Source: Gemmata sp051859125 (GTDB lineage Bacteria; Planctomycetota; Planctomycetia; Gemmatales; Gemmataceae). From it: a stretch of 64,000 bases of DNA. The notes under the pieces are model-generated. The model was not told the DNA's origin. It saw only the letters and a program-made list of their open reading frames with translations, and did not search any database. The stretch is from assembly GCF_051859125.1 (NCBI RefSeq), contig NZ_JBHYGG010000168.1, positions 7,983 to 71,982 of the forward strand. Direction: 5' to 3'. Positions 1-10,787 of the stretch are shown in pieces (positions within the stretch are counted from its first letter, which is position 1; every line of letters begins with the position of its first letter). A program made the position numbers and the translations under genes.

Positions 1-3763
<3,763 letters not shown>

Positions 3764-3831
3764 GACGACTTCTCCGGTGGGTCACCCCACAATGCGGATT
3801 CCCGGTCGGCCGAGTCTCGACAACCGCCGAA

Positions 3832-4392
3832 TTACTTCCCCGGCGCGTCGGCGAGGCGGGCGGTCAGCCAGGCCCTGGCGTAGGTCCAGAGCCGGAAGGC
3901 GGTGGCGCGGGGGATCCCGAGTGCGGCGCCGGCCTCCTCGGCGGAGAGCCCGCCGAAGACCCGCAGTTTCGCCAGGTCGGCCGCCGCCGGGTCGACGCAC
4001 GCGAACCGGGTCAGCGCCTCGTCCAGGTCGAGCCACCGGTCGGGGTCGGTCGCGCCGGCCGCGAGGCGGTCCGGGTCGAGGTCGGCCCTCGCCGAGCGGT
4101 CGCCGCGCTTGATCGCGTGCTTGGCCCGCGCGTGGTCCACCAGGATGCGGCGGATGGCCTCGGCCGCGGCGAAGAAGAAGTGCCCGCGGCCGTCAAAGTG
4201 TTGGCCGCCGAGGAGGCGGAGGTACGCCTCGTGGACGAGGGCGGTGGCGTCGAGGGTGTGGCCCGGGGCTTCCGCGGCCATGCGCGCGGCCGCGAGCCGC
4301 CGCAACTCGTCGTACACGAGTGGGAGCAACTCGGCGGGGGCCTGGCGGTCGCCGGCCGCGGCGGCATCGAGCAATCGGGTCACGTCGGACAT
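3832..4392 (-). CDS. ECF-type RNA polymerase sigma factor (planctomycete TIGR02999-like group)
   Basis: The protein is 186 aa. Region 2 is seen as YDELRRLAAARM...TALVHEAYLRLL, followed by the FDGRGHFFFAAAEAIRRIL block typical of planctomycete ECF factors. Region 4 is AKLRVFGGLSAEEAGAALG followed by a recognition helix (IPRATAFRLWTYARAWL). The ATG at 4392 (MSDVTRLL) is preferred over an upstream in-frame ATG because homologues begin there. It should direct RNA polymerase to a small regulon. No anti-sigma factor is adjacent; the downstream kinase probably controls it or shares its signal. Confidence 0.92.
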   Translation of the reverse strand: MSDVTRLLDAAAAGDRQAPAELLPLVYDELRRLAAARMAAEAPGHTLDATALVHEAYLRLLGGQHFDGRGHFFFAAAEAIRRILVDHARAKHAIKRGDRSARADLDPDRLAAGATDPDRWLDLDEALTRFACVDPAAADLAKLRVFGGLSAEEAGAALGIPRATAFRLWTYARAWLTARLADAPGK

Positions 4393-4497
4393 CAAGGCCG
4401 AGTTTAGCGGCACTCGGGGTCAGAACCACAGGAAATGAGGGCGGATCTGTCAGTTCCTCCGCCGGGGCGATACCGGTCGCCGCTGCGGCGGGTCGGT

Positions 4498-4695
4498 ACC
4501 GCGGGCCCGCTCCTCCAGGCCCACGGCGACGGCGCCCGGGGCGTGCCGTTCGAACTCGGTCGGGAACGGTTCGACGCCGCCAACGAGCCGAAACGCTTCG
4601 AGCGGGTGGCCGGGGTCGGCCACACCAACCCTCCCACGGCGGGGTACAAGGACGCGCTGTGGTACTTCCTCCGCTCGCTCCCGGACCGCCACTAG
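4498..4695 (+). pseudogene. C-terminal stub of an alpha/beta-hydrolase
   Basis: The frame reads LLQAHGDG..GVPFELGRERFDAANEPKRF..VAGVGHTNPP..Y and ends in TAG at 4693. This matches the last ~65 residues of the alpha/beta-hydrolase fold family (BAAT/dienelactone hydrolase-like), including the acid-loop HGD and the GxGH that carries the catalytic histidine. There is no nucleophile elbow (GxSxG) and no matching upstream sequence, so only the 3' end of the gene survives. Its stop overlaps the stop of the convergent gene at 4692 by four bases. Confidence 0.6.
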
Positions 4696-5345
4696 CTCGC
4701 GTCCGGGTTGAGCAACTCGGCCGCGGTCGGGACGAGTTGGCTCGTTGACAGGGCGTAGTACGGCGTCCGCCCGAGGCGGGTAAACCCCATCCGCCGGTAG
4801 TACTCCCGCAGCCGCACCGCCCCCGCCCGCCGCTCCGCCTTGGTGCCGTGGCGAGGTATCCACCCTTTGGGGACGGCCAGGAGCTTCGCGGCGTCGCGCC
4901 GGAGGGGGGCAACCAGGCCGACGGCCAGGCCGCACCCGCCGCCGGCCAAGTCCACCACCCGCCGGACCGCGAGGAGCCCCAGCTTGAGCTTCCGCCACTT
5001 CGGCGACAAGACGACGTAGTCGAGCACCAACAGGTCGGGTTCGGCCGCGTCGAACCGGGCCATCAGGCCGTCGCGGAAGTGGTACGCGTCGGGCTCGTAC
5101 AGCAGCGCGTGGAGGTAGTGCAGCTCCCCGCTGTGCGCGTCGCACGCGTCGAACAGGGACGCGCCCACGTTGTGAGCCAGGGCCGCGTGAACCCGGAGGG
5201 CGGCCACCTTGCCGACGCTCGTCACGGCCCCGGTCTCGTCGTTCCTACAGGTGATGACGCCGCGGATCTCGGAGATGAAGTTCGTCGGCTCGCCGTCCGG
5301 GTGGAGGCTGCCCTGGGTCCGTAACACGATGTCGAAGCTCGCCAC
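4692..5345 (-). CDS. GNAT-like acetyltransferase family protein (hypothetical)
   Basis: A 217-aa protein with codon use typical of its neighbours. The C-terminal half, LDYVVLSPKWRKLKLGLLAVRRVVDLAG followed by LREYYRRMGFTRLG..PYYALS, resembles GNAT N-acetyltransferases, in which the beta4/alpha3 segment binds acetyl-CoA and a YYxxxGF motif sits near the end. A clear Q/RxxGxG/A signature is not evident (RKLKLG takes its place), so the assignment is tentative. No signal peptide or membrane helix is seen, so it is probably cytosolic. Genes on either side are unrelated and it appears monocistronic. The substrate cannot be inferred. Confidence 0.7.
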   Translation of the reverse strand: MASFDIVLRTQGSLHPDGEPTNFISEIRGVITCRNDETGAVTSVGKVAALRVHAALAHNVGASLFDACDAHSGELHYLHALLYEPDAYHFRDGLMARFDAAEPDLLVLDYVVLSPKWRKLKLGLLAVRRVVDLAGGGCGLAVGLVAPLRRDAAKLLAVPKGWIPRHGTKAERRAGAVRLREYYRRMGFTRLGRTPYYALSTSQLVPTAAELLNPDAS

Positions 5346-5608
5346 TCGGTCCTCTCCTGCTCGTGACCTGGCCCGGACACCGTTCGCTCAGCGGGGTGCG
5401 GGGCGAAGTGTATTGTCAGCAGGAAGGGCCGGGGGCTCAACCCGATGTTCGTGTTCGGCCCCACTTCCTTGCACGCGCGGCGTGCCTCCCTTACACTCCC
5501 TCCGTTCCTTCGGCCGTTTAGCTCGGTGCCCTGCACCAGGGCGATGTTGCGTCGCCCGAGCGTTTGTCCGGTCGTGCGTCCCGGGGAGGGCTGTTCCAGC
5601 ACCGCTAT

Positions 5609-5693
5609 CGGCCGAACGTCTCCGTGGCCAAGAACGGTCTGGAGCAACCCCGCCGGTCGTGGTTCCGTTCTTGGCCACGGAGACGTTCGGCCG
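5609..5693. repeat. 29-bp perfect inverted repeat
   Basis: Arms at 5609-5637 and 5665-5693 are exact reverse complements, separated by 27 bp. There is no T-run, so it is not a classical terminator. It lies in the 520-bp gap between divergent genes starting at 5345 and 5868. Confidence 0.85.
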
Positions 5694-5747
5694 GCGGTGC
5701 CGCGAGCCCTCCGCGGGCCAGGTCCAGAAGTAGACGCCGAAGGACAC

Positions 5748-5776
5748 GTTGCGGGCGGGGGCACCCCGCCCGCAAC
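5748..5776. repeat. 13-bp GC-rich hairpin, 3-nt loop
   Basis: Arms at 5748-5760 and 5764-5776 are perfectly complementary with a GCA loop. It lies about 90 bp upstream of the ABM-domain gene. With no T-tract its role is unknown; it could shield or attenuate the leader. Confidence 0.6.
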
Positions 5777-5867
5777 CGTTGCAGGTGTCGGTGACTCAGT
5801 GGCACGGTGGCTCGGGTCACTCTGTCTGTGCCGAGGATGATGTCGACCAACCGCAGGGTGATTGAGC

Positions 5868-6416
5868 ATGACCGACGAGGGCCCGGTGACCGTGGTCGTC
5901 CGCCACCGCGTGCGGGTGGGTCAGGAGGCGGCGTTCGAGGACTGGCTCCGGGGCGTCACCCAGGAGGCCCTGCGGTTCGACGGGCACCTGGGGTTCCACA
6001 TCATCCGCCCGACCGACCCGCGGCGGCCCGAGTACCTCGTCCTGTTCCGGTTCGACACCCTCGACCACCTCACTCAGTGGGAGGACTCGGCCGCCCGCGA
6101 GGCGTGGCTGGCCCGGGTCGCGCCGCTGACCACGCACCCGCCGGCCCGGGAGCGGCACACGGGGATGGAGGTGTGGTTCTCGCCCCCGGCCGGCCGGGCC
6201 CCGCCGCCCCGGTACAAGATGGTCGTGGTGACCGTGGCGGCCCTGTACCCGCTCATCTCGGTGGTCCAGTACGCAGTCGTCCCGGCGCTGGGGGACTGGC
6301 CCCTCGTGGCGCGGACCCTGGCGACCACGGTCCTGATGGTGTGCGTGATGACGTACGCGGCGATGCCCCTGATGACCCGGGTCCTGTCCCGGTGGCTCTA
6401 CGGGCGGAACGCCTGA
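5868..6416 (+). CDS. Antibiotic-biosynthesis-monooxygenase (ABM) domain membrane protein
   Basis: A 182-aa protein. Residues ~6-105 form an ABM ferredoxin-like fold: VVVRHRVRVGQEAAFEDWL, then GFHIIRP...EYLVLFRFDTLDHLTQWEDS and EAWLARVAPL. Residues ~115-175 hold two hydrophobic helices, and the protein ends with a basic tail. Similar ABM-plus-two-helix proteins are common in bacteria; the domain is linked to heme or quinone chemistry in some families, but the role here is unknown. ATG 5868 is chosen because AGGG lies about 10 bases upstream; a TTG two codons earlier is less likely. A strong terminator follows about 200 bp downstream. Confidence 0.85.
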   Translation: MTDEGPVTVVVRHRVRVGQEAAFEDWLRGVTQEALRFDGHLGFHIIRPTDPRRPEYLVLFRFDTLDHLTQWEDSAAREAWLARVAPLTTHPPARERHTGMEVWFSPPAGRAPPPRYKMVVVTVAALYPLISVVQYAVVPALGDWPLVARTLATTVLMVCVMTYAAMPLMTRVLSRWLYGRNA

Positions 6417-6507
6417 GCACGCACGAGGCGCGGGGCCTTCCTGCTCAGGAGCGGGGTCGGTGGAGAGCGGCTCCCCAATCCCGAGTCAGATGTTTTTGAG
6501 CAAAGGA

Positions 6508-6536
6508 TTGACAGGGAGGTGTCGTTCGGGGAGACT
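6508..6536 (+). promoter_or_regulatory. Possible sigma-70 promoter of a short transcript
   Basis: A perfect TTGACA at 6508-6513 is followed after 17 bp by a weak -10 hexamer (GAGACT, 3 of 6 matches). It points at the terminator at 6620-6675 with no gene in between. Confidence 0.25.
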
Positions 6537-6619
6537 TCATGTACCGTCGGCGACCCCTCTCACGAGCGCGGAACCGGCGGCCGGGCCGGCCACTTTCCCA
6601 CCGGCCCGGGAACAGTACC

Positions 6620-6675
6620 GCCCGGACTTGTGACACCCTCTCCCCTGTGTCACGAGTCCGGGCGGCGTGTTTTTT
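6620..6675 (+). terminator. Strong intrinsic terminator
   Basis: A 17-bp stem (6620-6636 with 6647-6663, one G-U wobble) and 10-nt loop is followed by GGCG and six T residues at 6670-6675. It terminates plus-strand transcription, either from the ABM gene or from a short RNA starting near 6545. Confidence 0.8.
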
Positions 6676-7342
6676 AACGGACGACGGCTCGCCGAGCAGA
6701 GTGCCTCTCCCCTCACTGTGCTCGACGAGCCGCCTCGTTGAGAGAAGTGAAAGCACCTCCCGTACCAAACGCAGCGAGAGCCGACCGTTGGTACGCTAAC
6801 CGGTTTTATGTCAACGTCTTGTGACCGGGCGAGTGCTTCCGAGCGGGACCAACTACTCCTGGCTCCTGCTCACAGGTTGGGCGTTCACGAGGTGGTCTGC
6901 CCATAGCCTGCGCACCCTCACTTGCTATCCCCTTGGCCCGCGCCACACTCGCCTTCTGAAGGAATGCCCCGCGGACCACACCCGCCCGCTCTGGAGATGG
7001 ACCTCGACGTCAACGGTGGCTCGGTCCGCCCCTGACTCAAACACCCGCTCCCGCCACCCCGGCACGGCCGCCTCCAGATGCGTGCGGAAACCTCCGGGCC
7101 AGTGCCATCACGATGGTGGCCCACGGTGGTAGCCTACGGTGGTGGTAGCCGCGCCCAGAGCGCGAACGCGACGGCCCACGCGCTCGGGCGGAGCGTCCAG
7201 ACGGCACAGTACTACGTGGACTGTGAGAAGGCGTTCGACCGGACCGACACCTTGAGGAACGTGTCAGGGCAGTTGCTCCCGCCGTCAGAGGGCGACGGGC
7301 CGGTTGAAAAATAGTGTAGCGTCGCGCGGAGAGCCAACGAGA
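6676..7342. other. Gene-free stretch
   Basis: No reading frame here has convincing protein character. A plus-strand frame ending at 7314 contains a short ALGRSVQTAQYYV segment faintly like the end of a tyrosine recombinase, but this is too weak to call. Confidence 0.4.
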
Positions 7343-7372
7343 AAGGGGTTGCGGCACTTGCCGCAACCCCTT
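7343..7372. terminator. Bidirectional hairpin, possible terminator
   Basis: Perfect 14-bp arms (7343-7356 and 7359-7372) form a very tight hairpin just 3' of the tRNA fragment on the minus strand. It lacks a long T-run but has A/T-rich flanks, so it may end tRNA transcription. Confidence 0.5.
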
Positions 7373-7393
7373 CGTATTTCAGGACTTGTTGAG

Positions 7394-7435
7394 TGGCCCC
7401 TGTCGGGCTCGAACCGACGACCCGCTGATTAAGAG
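7394..7435 (-). other. 3' half of a tRNA-Lys(CTT): probable attachment-site scar
   Basis: On the minus strand the 42 bases read as an anticodon loop CTCTTAA, the 3' anticodon stem, variable loop, a perfect T-arm (GTCGG-TTCGAGC-CCGAC) and an acceptor strand ending GGGGCCA. The 5' half is missing: upstream of the anticodon loop the stem partner and D-arm are replaced by unrelated sequence. Breakage exactly at the anticodon loop, with everything 3' of it kept, is the usual footprint of a tyrosine-recombinase element. By orientation the element would lie to the right, with the intact tRNA-Lys at its far end, outside this window or lost. Confidence 0.72.
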
Positions 7436-7517
7436 GCGCCTCAAGTACGACCCCGAAAACGCCCCGAACGCCAGCGTTTTCTAGGGAAATCTTATCAGCC
7501 GCCCAACGTTGCGTACA

Positions 7518-7586
7518 GTGGAATCCGTTGCGTGGAAATGCTTGTGCGTGTGGAATTTCCACAGCCAACTGTGGAATACTGTGGAA
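7518..7586. repeat. Cluster of GTGGAA repeats next to the tRNA scar
   Basis: GTGGAA occurs at 7518, 7532, 7550, 7571 and 7581 on the plus strand, with one inverted copy at 7557-7562. Three of them extend to TGTGGAA. The array lies in locally AT-richer DNA about 85 bp inside the presumed att core, where arm-type integrase/excisionase sites are usually found. Confidence 0.6.
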
Positions 7587-7639
7587 CGGATATTTTCGGT
7601 CCCCGTGCCGCCAGTTCCAGTCCGACATTCCGTCGCGCG

Positions 7640-8083
7640 GGTCGGGTACGTGCGGCGGAGGTGGGGTGCGCGCCCGGTCGAGCAGCTCGTCGAACCGGTC
7701 GGACGAGCCGGGCAACTTGCACAGGCCCGCGGTGGACTCGCCATCATTCCACGCGAGGTGAGTGCCGAGCGCGTCGGTGCGGACGGTGTAACGGAGCAGT
7801 TCCGCAATCAGCCGCTGGGTGTGTCGCACGCACCACGCCCACAGCACGGTCAGGTCCTCTCGTTGCCCACCAGGTGCCGGCCCCGGGCCGGCACCTGGTG
7901 CGGCGACCGCCCGGGCCGGACGGGGGTGAAGGGGCGCCCAGTTGACGCCGGCCACAGCTCGTGCCCGGTCTTCGTCAGCAGTTGCTTGACGAGCCGCCCG
8001 CCGGCGGGGGCGAAGTCGAGGCAGGTGCGGATGCCGTACGGGGCGAGCCGGGACGCCCGCCGTTCGCCGGCGCCGCTGACCAC
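7640..8083 (-). pseudogene. Remnant of a Y-family (UmuC/DinB-like) DNA polymerase, frameshifted
   Basis: Two minus-strand frames join into one recognisable protein. The first (from 8083) reads ASRLAPYGIRTCLDFA, then VKQLLTKTGHELW and GRPFTPVRPGRSPHQ, the helix-hairpin-helix/thumb region of Y-family polymerases. The second (from about 7870) reads VLWAWCVRHTQRLIAELL, RTDALGTHLAWNDG and SDRFDELLDRA, the start of the little-finger domain. A frameshift near 7860-7900 separates them, and the palm and catalytic acidic residues are absent. It is therefore a dead fragment of a lesion-bypass polymerase. It sits between the tRNA scar and an excisionase-like gene, in keeping with mobile-element cargo. 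Confidence 0.58.
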
Positions 8084-8159
8084 CGCTACCGGCAGGGGGG
8101 CCAGGATCGCCCGCTTTCGTCGCTGCGCTCGGCGACCTCTCCGCGTCTCGTTGAGTGGG

Positions 8160-8381
8160 TCACTGGGTTCCCCCTTTCGTGGCCTCGGCCTCCCGGCTCA
8201 ACCACGCCCGCAAGTCGGCCACGGGGTACAGCACCGCCTTGCGCTTGCCGGTGCCCACACGAACGCAGGGGATGTGGCCGTCCTTTGTGAGCTGCCACAG
8301 CAGGCGCGGTGAGATGCTCAGAGCCTTCGCCGCCTCACGCGGGCGGAGAGCCAGGGCAGAGGAGGGGATGTCGGTCGTCAC
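8160..8381 (-). CDS. Excisionase-like helix-turn-helix DNA-binding protein
   Basis: A small protein (73 aa from the chosen GTG) whose core RPREAAKALSISPRLLWQL, GHIPCVRVG, KAVLYPVADLRAWL matches the MerR/Xis-like HTH_17 fold: a winged helix with the usual R-x-G-x...Y wing and a C-terminal helix. The frame stays open up to an ATG at 8426 and to 8540, but the extra N-terminal residues look non-coding, so the GTG at 8381 is preferred. No Shine-Dalgarno sequence is evident for any of these starts. As the only intact gene between the att-like scar and the transposase debris it is a plausible recombination directionality factor or island regulator. Confidence 0.7.
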   Translation of the reverse strand: MTTDIPSSALALRPREAAKALSISPRLLWQLTKDGHIPCVRVGTGKRKAVLYPVADLRAWLSREAEATKGGTQ

Positions 8382-8573
8382 GGTTGCCGGCCCAGGGGGT
8401 CGCGTACCGCGGAGCGCGGTTCGCATACTTGTTGCGGAGCGTTCGGCTTTTTTTTCTGTCGAGCAGCCGGCTCGTCGCGCGGAATTGCCCGCGAACTCAG
8501 GGCGTCCCGGGGAGTTGCAATGGTTGAAGGTGTCCGGCACCCGGTGCCGAACGATCGAGCACCGAGCGAGCTT

Positions 8574-8765
8574 CTACGCTTTGTGACGGACGCCGTCGTC
8601 AGTGGGTCGGCGCCCGCGCACCACCTCGCGGCCGTGAAGTTCGTGATTCAACTTTCGTAGCAGCACGTAAAGCACCGCGAAATCGCCGCGGCTGAGCGCC
8701 TTGTACCTGTCGTATCCATCGAGATGCAGCTCGGAGAACGCCGAAGCGGTCGAATGCGATACTTT
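8574..8765 (-). pseudogene. C-terminal fragment of an unknown protein
   Basis: A minus-strand frame with no start codon reads FSELHLDGYDRYKALSRG, DFAVLYVLLRKLNHELHG, EVVRGRRPTDDG and stops at 8574. Amino-acid composition and amphipathic helix spacing look like real coding sequence, but an in-frame stop lies immediately upstream at 8766. I do not recognise the family. Confidence 0.38.
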
Positions 8766-8835
8766 TTAAGAGTTACGCAGTTGGGTACGGCTGTTCAGCA
8801 GGCACCGGCCACGCGAGCGGAGTAGCACTACGGTC

Positions 8836-9168
8836 ATGAATCCCCCGCGGCGCGCCCCCGAGGACTACATCCAGTTCCTGCTGGCCACGCCCCGGGCGTG
8901 TACCGCCACAGAGGCCGCCCGCGTGCAACCCGACCGCTCCCCGGACCGGCCCACGACGCCTTCACCCAGTTGCTTCATCGGCTCGAGCCCGACTCGGCCA
9001 CCCTGTGGGAGGAGGTGGCCCCGCTCGTGGACCGGTCCGCCGGGGTCCTCGTGGCCGACGATGGGACCCTCGGCGAGCTCCACGCCCGGCACATCCCGCT
9101 GGTCACCCGGCACTGGTCCGGGAAGCACTACCGGGTGGTCGACGGGATCAACCTGCTCAGCCCGGGCG
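8836..9168 (+). pseudogene. 5' fragment of an IS701-like DDE transposase
   Basis: It begins with an ATG at 8836 and APEDYIQFLLATPRACTATE. After a frameshift near 8935-8945 it continues as PAHDAFTQLLHRLEPDSATL, SAGVLVADDGTLGELHARH and VTRHWSGKHYRVVDGINLLS. This is the N-terminal third of IS701-family transposases, including the first catalytic aspartate region (VADDGTL). The remaining two thirds, with the other acidic residues, are missing: the frame runs into unrelated sequence after NLLS. The insertion sequence is dead. Confidence 0.68.
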
Positions 9169-9364
9169 CCTCGGCCGCGAGCCGGGCGGCTGCGAGCAGG
9201 GGCGGTGGGGAGGCCCATCGGGACCAGTATACCCACCGTTGTGCCGGACCGGAACAGCACGGTCAGCTTCCCGTAAGGGTCCCCGCGCGTTGCGCCGTAA
9301 GCGTGGCTGGTATTCCGCGGTCGGGGCGTGTGCGGTCGTGTACGGGCGCCCGAAGCGGCACCCG

Positions 9365-9388
9365 CCTGCGAGTCGTACGACTCGCAGG
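9365..9388. repeat. 24-bp perfect palindrome
   Basis: A gap-free self-complementary 24-mer. It lies exactly where the unidentified sequence after the transposase stub ends and the catalase-like fragment begins. Confidence 0.75.
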
Positions 9389-9653
9389 CCTGATCCGGTA
9401 CGGCGAGTACGTGGCCAAGGTGGGCGTCGTCCCTGCCACCGACGCGCTGAGGGTGGCGGAGAAGGGGTTCGACGTGACGGACGAGGACGGGTTGGAGGCG
9501 GCGACGCGGGAGTTCTTCCGGACCCATGAGGCTCGGTACGATTGTCAGGTGCAACTAGCGGTGGGCGAGAAGACGACGCCGGCCGAGGACCCGACGGTCG
9601 ACTGGCCCGAGGACGTGGCCCGATACCGGACGGTCACCGCTTGGGCGGGATGA
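9387..9653 (+). pseudogene. C-terminal fragment of a catalase-family protein
   Basis: The frame reads IRYGEYVAKVGVVPATDAL, EKGFDVTDEDGLEAATREFF, CQVQLAVGEKTTPAEDPTVD and WPEDVARYRTVT. In catalase-like (srpA/catalase-related) proteins the C-terminal segment has the same order: RYGDYVAK...VQLCTD..TMPIEDASVEWPED.SPY. The heme-binding part and catalytic histidine are absent. The 3' end overlaps the convergent SGNH gene by about 20 bp. The 5' edge coincides with the 24-bp palindrome. Confidence 0.62.
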
Positions 9654-10587
9654 GGTTGGCAATACGGCGGGTAAAGGTTCGGGCGCCGACCGCGTTCAGG
9701 TGCAGGTGGTCAGCGAACCCTTCCGGCCCAACCCAGTCCGAAGCAACCAGGTACTCACCGCCCGCGGTCCGAATGAGGTCAGCCACGTACTCACGATATG
9801 CGGCCCATTCGGGGTTGGAGTAGAACCGCCGCCGGTGCTCGTCGGTCACCGGCATTTCGACGATCACGACGGGAGAGCCGTTCTCGACCGCACGACCGAG
9901 GATCGCAGCGATTGCGGGGGTGAGGGGTTGCCGCTCTTGAACGACCCGACGACAGGACGTGGCGAAGTCCGCGTCGTCAGTTGGCTCCAGGAGTGCGAAG
10001 TCTTCGACGCGGCCGAACCGGTTGACGTCTTTGTTCGGGAGGCCGACCTCGCCCAGCACCCGCCGCACCCGCTCGACCTTTGCCCAGATGGTCTGTCGCT
10101 CGACCAGTGCGGGCACCCACCCGAGCGTTCGGATGCGCCAAGCGGCAAGCAGGTTTCCCGGGGCATAGAACCCGGCCGCGACTCCGGGAGAAACGTAATA
10201 CGCCATCGCCCGGTTGCCGACAAGGTCGTCCCACCCGCCGACTGCGGGCTCGGTCAGTTGCCCATCGAAAAACCCGTAGTAGACCGTTGCCCCGCGGTGC
10301 CGGCCGAGGCGATCATAAATCAGGTAGTGTTCGACAGGTCCGGTCGAGCCCAAGCCGGCATTCAACCCGTGGCGGTCCGGCCGCGCAGTGGTGAACGCGG
10401 TCTCGTCGAGGCCCGCGGCCATCATCGAGTTCCCCAGGAACAGGTCGGTCGCCGGGTTCCCCTCCTCACAGTGGCGCAGGAGTTGGCGTGGTACCGTGTT
10501 CACCGCCGCCCGTGCGACGAACCAGTTCGCGGCTCCCAGAACGATCGCGGTAACGGCCAGTTGCGTGATGAAGTAGCTTGCGTTCAC
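9634..10587 (-). CDS. SGNH-fold membrane-anchored protein, partner of an MBOAT acyltransferase
   Basis: A 317-aa protein with one N-terminal hydrophobic helix (residues ~5-30). It has an SGNH-like block LFLGNSMMAAGLDETAF around residues 49-65, with serine in GNS, and FADHLHLNAVG near 291-301, which supplies the Asp-x-x-His pair. This is the architecture of AlgJ/AlgX/DltD-like partners of MBOAT O-acyltransferases, which pass acetyl groups onto exported polysaccharide in the periplasm. It is the last gene of a three-gene run: the start lies 13 bp after a 61-aa membrane peptide gene, itself 1 bp after the MBOAT gene. Probable role: O-acetylation of the polysaccharide encoded next door. Confidence 0.82.
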   Translation of the reverse strand: MNASYFITQLAVTAIVLGAANWFVARAAVNTVPRQLLRHCEEGNPATDLFLGNSMMAAGLDETAFTTARPDRHGLNAGLGSTGPVEHYLIYDRLGRHRGATVYYGFFDGQLTEPAVGGWDDLVGNRAMAYYVSPGVAAGFYAPGNLLAAWRIRTLGWVPALVERQTIWAKVERVRRVLGEVGLPNKDVNRFGRVEDFALLEPTDDADFATSCRRVVQERQPLTPAIAAILGRAVENGSPVVIVEMPVTDEHRRRFYSNPEWAAYREYVADLIRTAGGEYLVASDWVGPEGFADHLHLNAVGARTFTRRIANLIPPKR

Positions 10588-10600
10588 TGCAGCAGCCCGG

Positions 10601-10786
10601 TTAGAAATCGATGTAGATGAACTTCGACGCTTGCCCGCAGAACAGGAAAGCGACGCAGAGGAGCGTGCCCCACCACAACCCCCAGATCGGTGACCATAGC
10701 GGGAGCGGTACCCCCAGAGGCGGTTCGTCGCGCTCGCCCCCGAGGTACTCGCACAGGTGCTTCAGCCAACCTATCGGAGCGGGCAC
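10601..10786 (-). CDS. 61-aa single-pass membrane peptide in the O-acylation operon
   Basis: It starts with ATG one base after the MBOAT stop. After a short polar N-terminus (PIGWLKHLCEYLGG) comes one hydrophobic segment, WGLWWGTLLCVAFLFCGQA, and the C-terminus KFIYIDF. An MBOAT protein is often split or followed by such a helix; this could be the detached C-terminal helix of the acyltransferase or a separate subunit like DltX in the Dlt system. Spacing and composition support a real gene, but the size limits certainty. Confidence 0.68.
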   Translation of the reverse strand: MPAPIGWLKHLCEYLGGERDEPPLGVPLPLWSPIWGLWWGTLLCVAFLFCGQASKFIYIDF

Positions 10787-10787
10787 G

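Noticed and set aside
5222..5869. Long overlapping frames through the 29-bp inverted repeat
   Set aside because: They exist on both strands and owe their length to GC content; no motif, and they cross the hairpin arms in both directions.
7078..7314. Plus-strand frame with ALGRSVQTAQYYV, faintly like a tyrosine recombinase end
   Set aside because: Only about 13 residues look relevant, no catalytic R-H-R-Y pattern is visible, and it lies on the side of the tRNA scar where the element is not expected.
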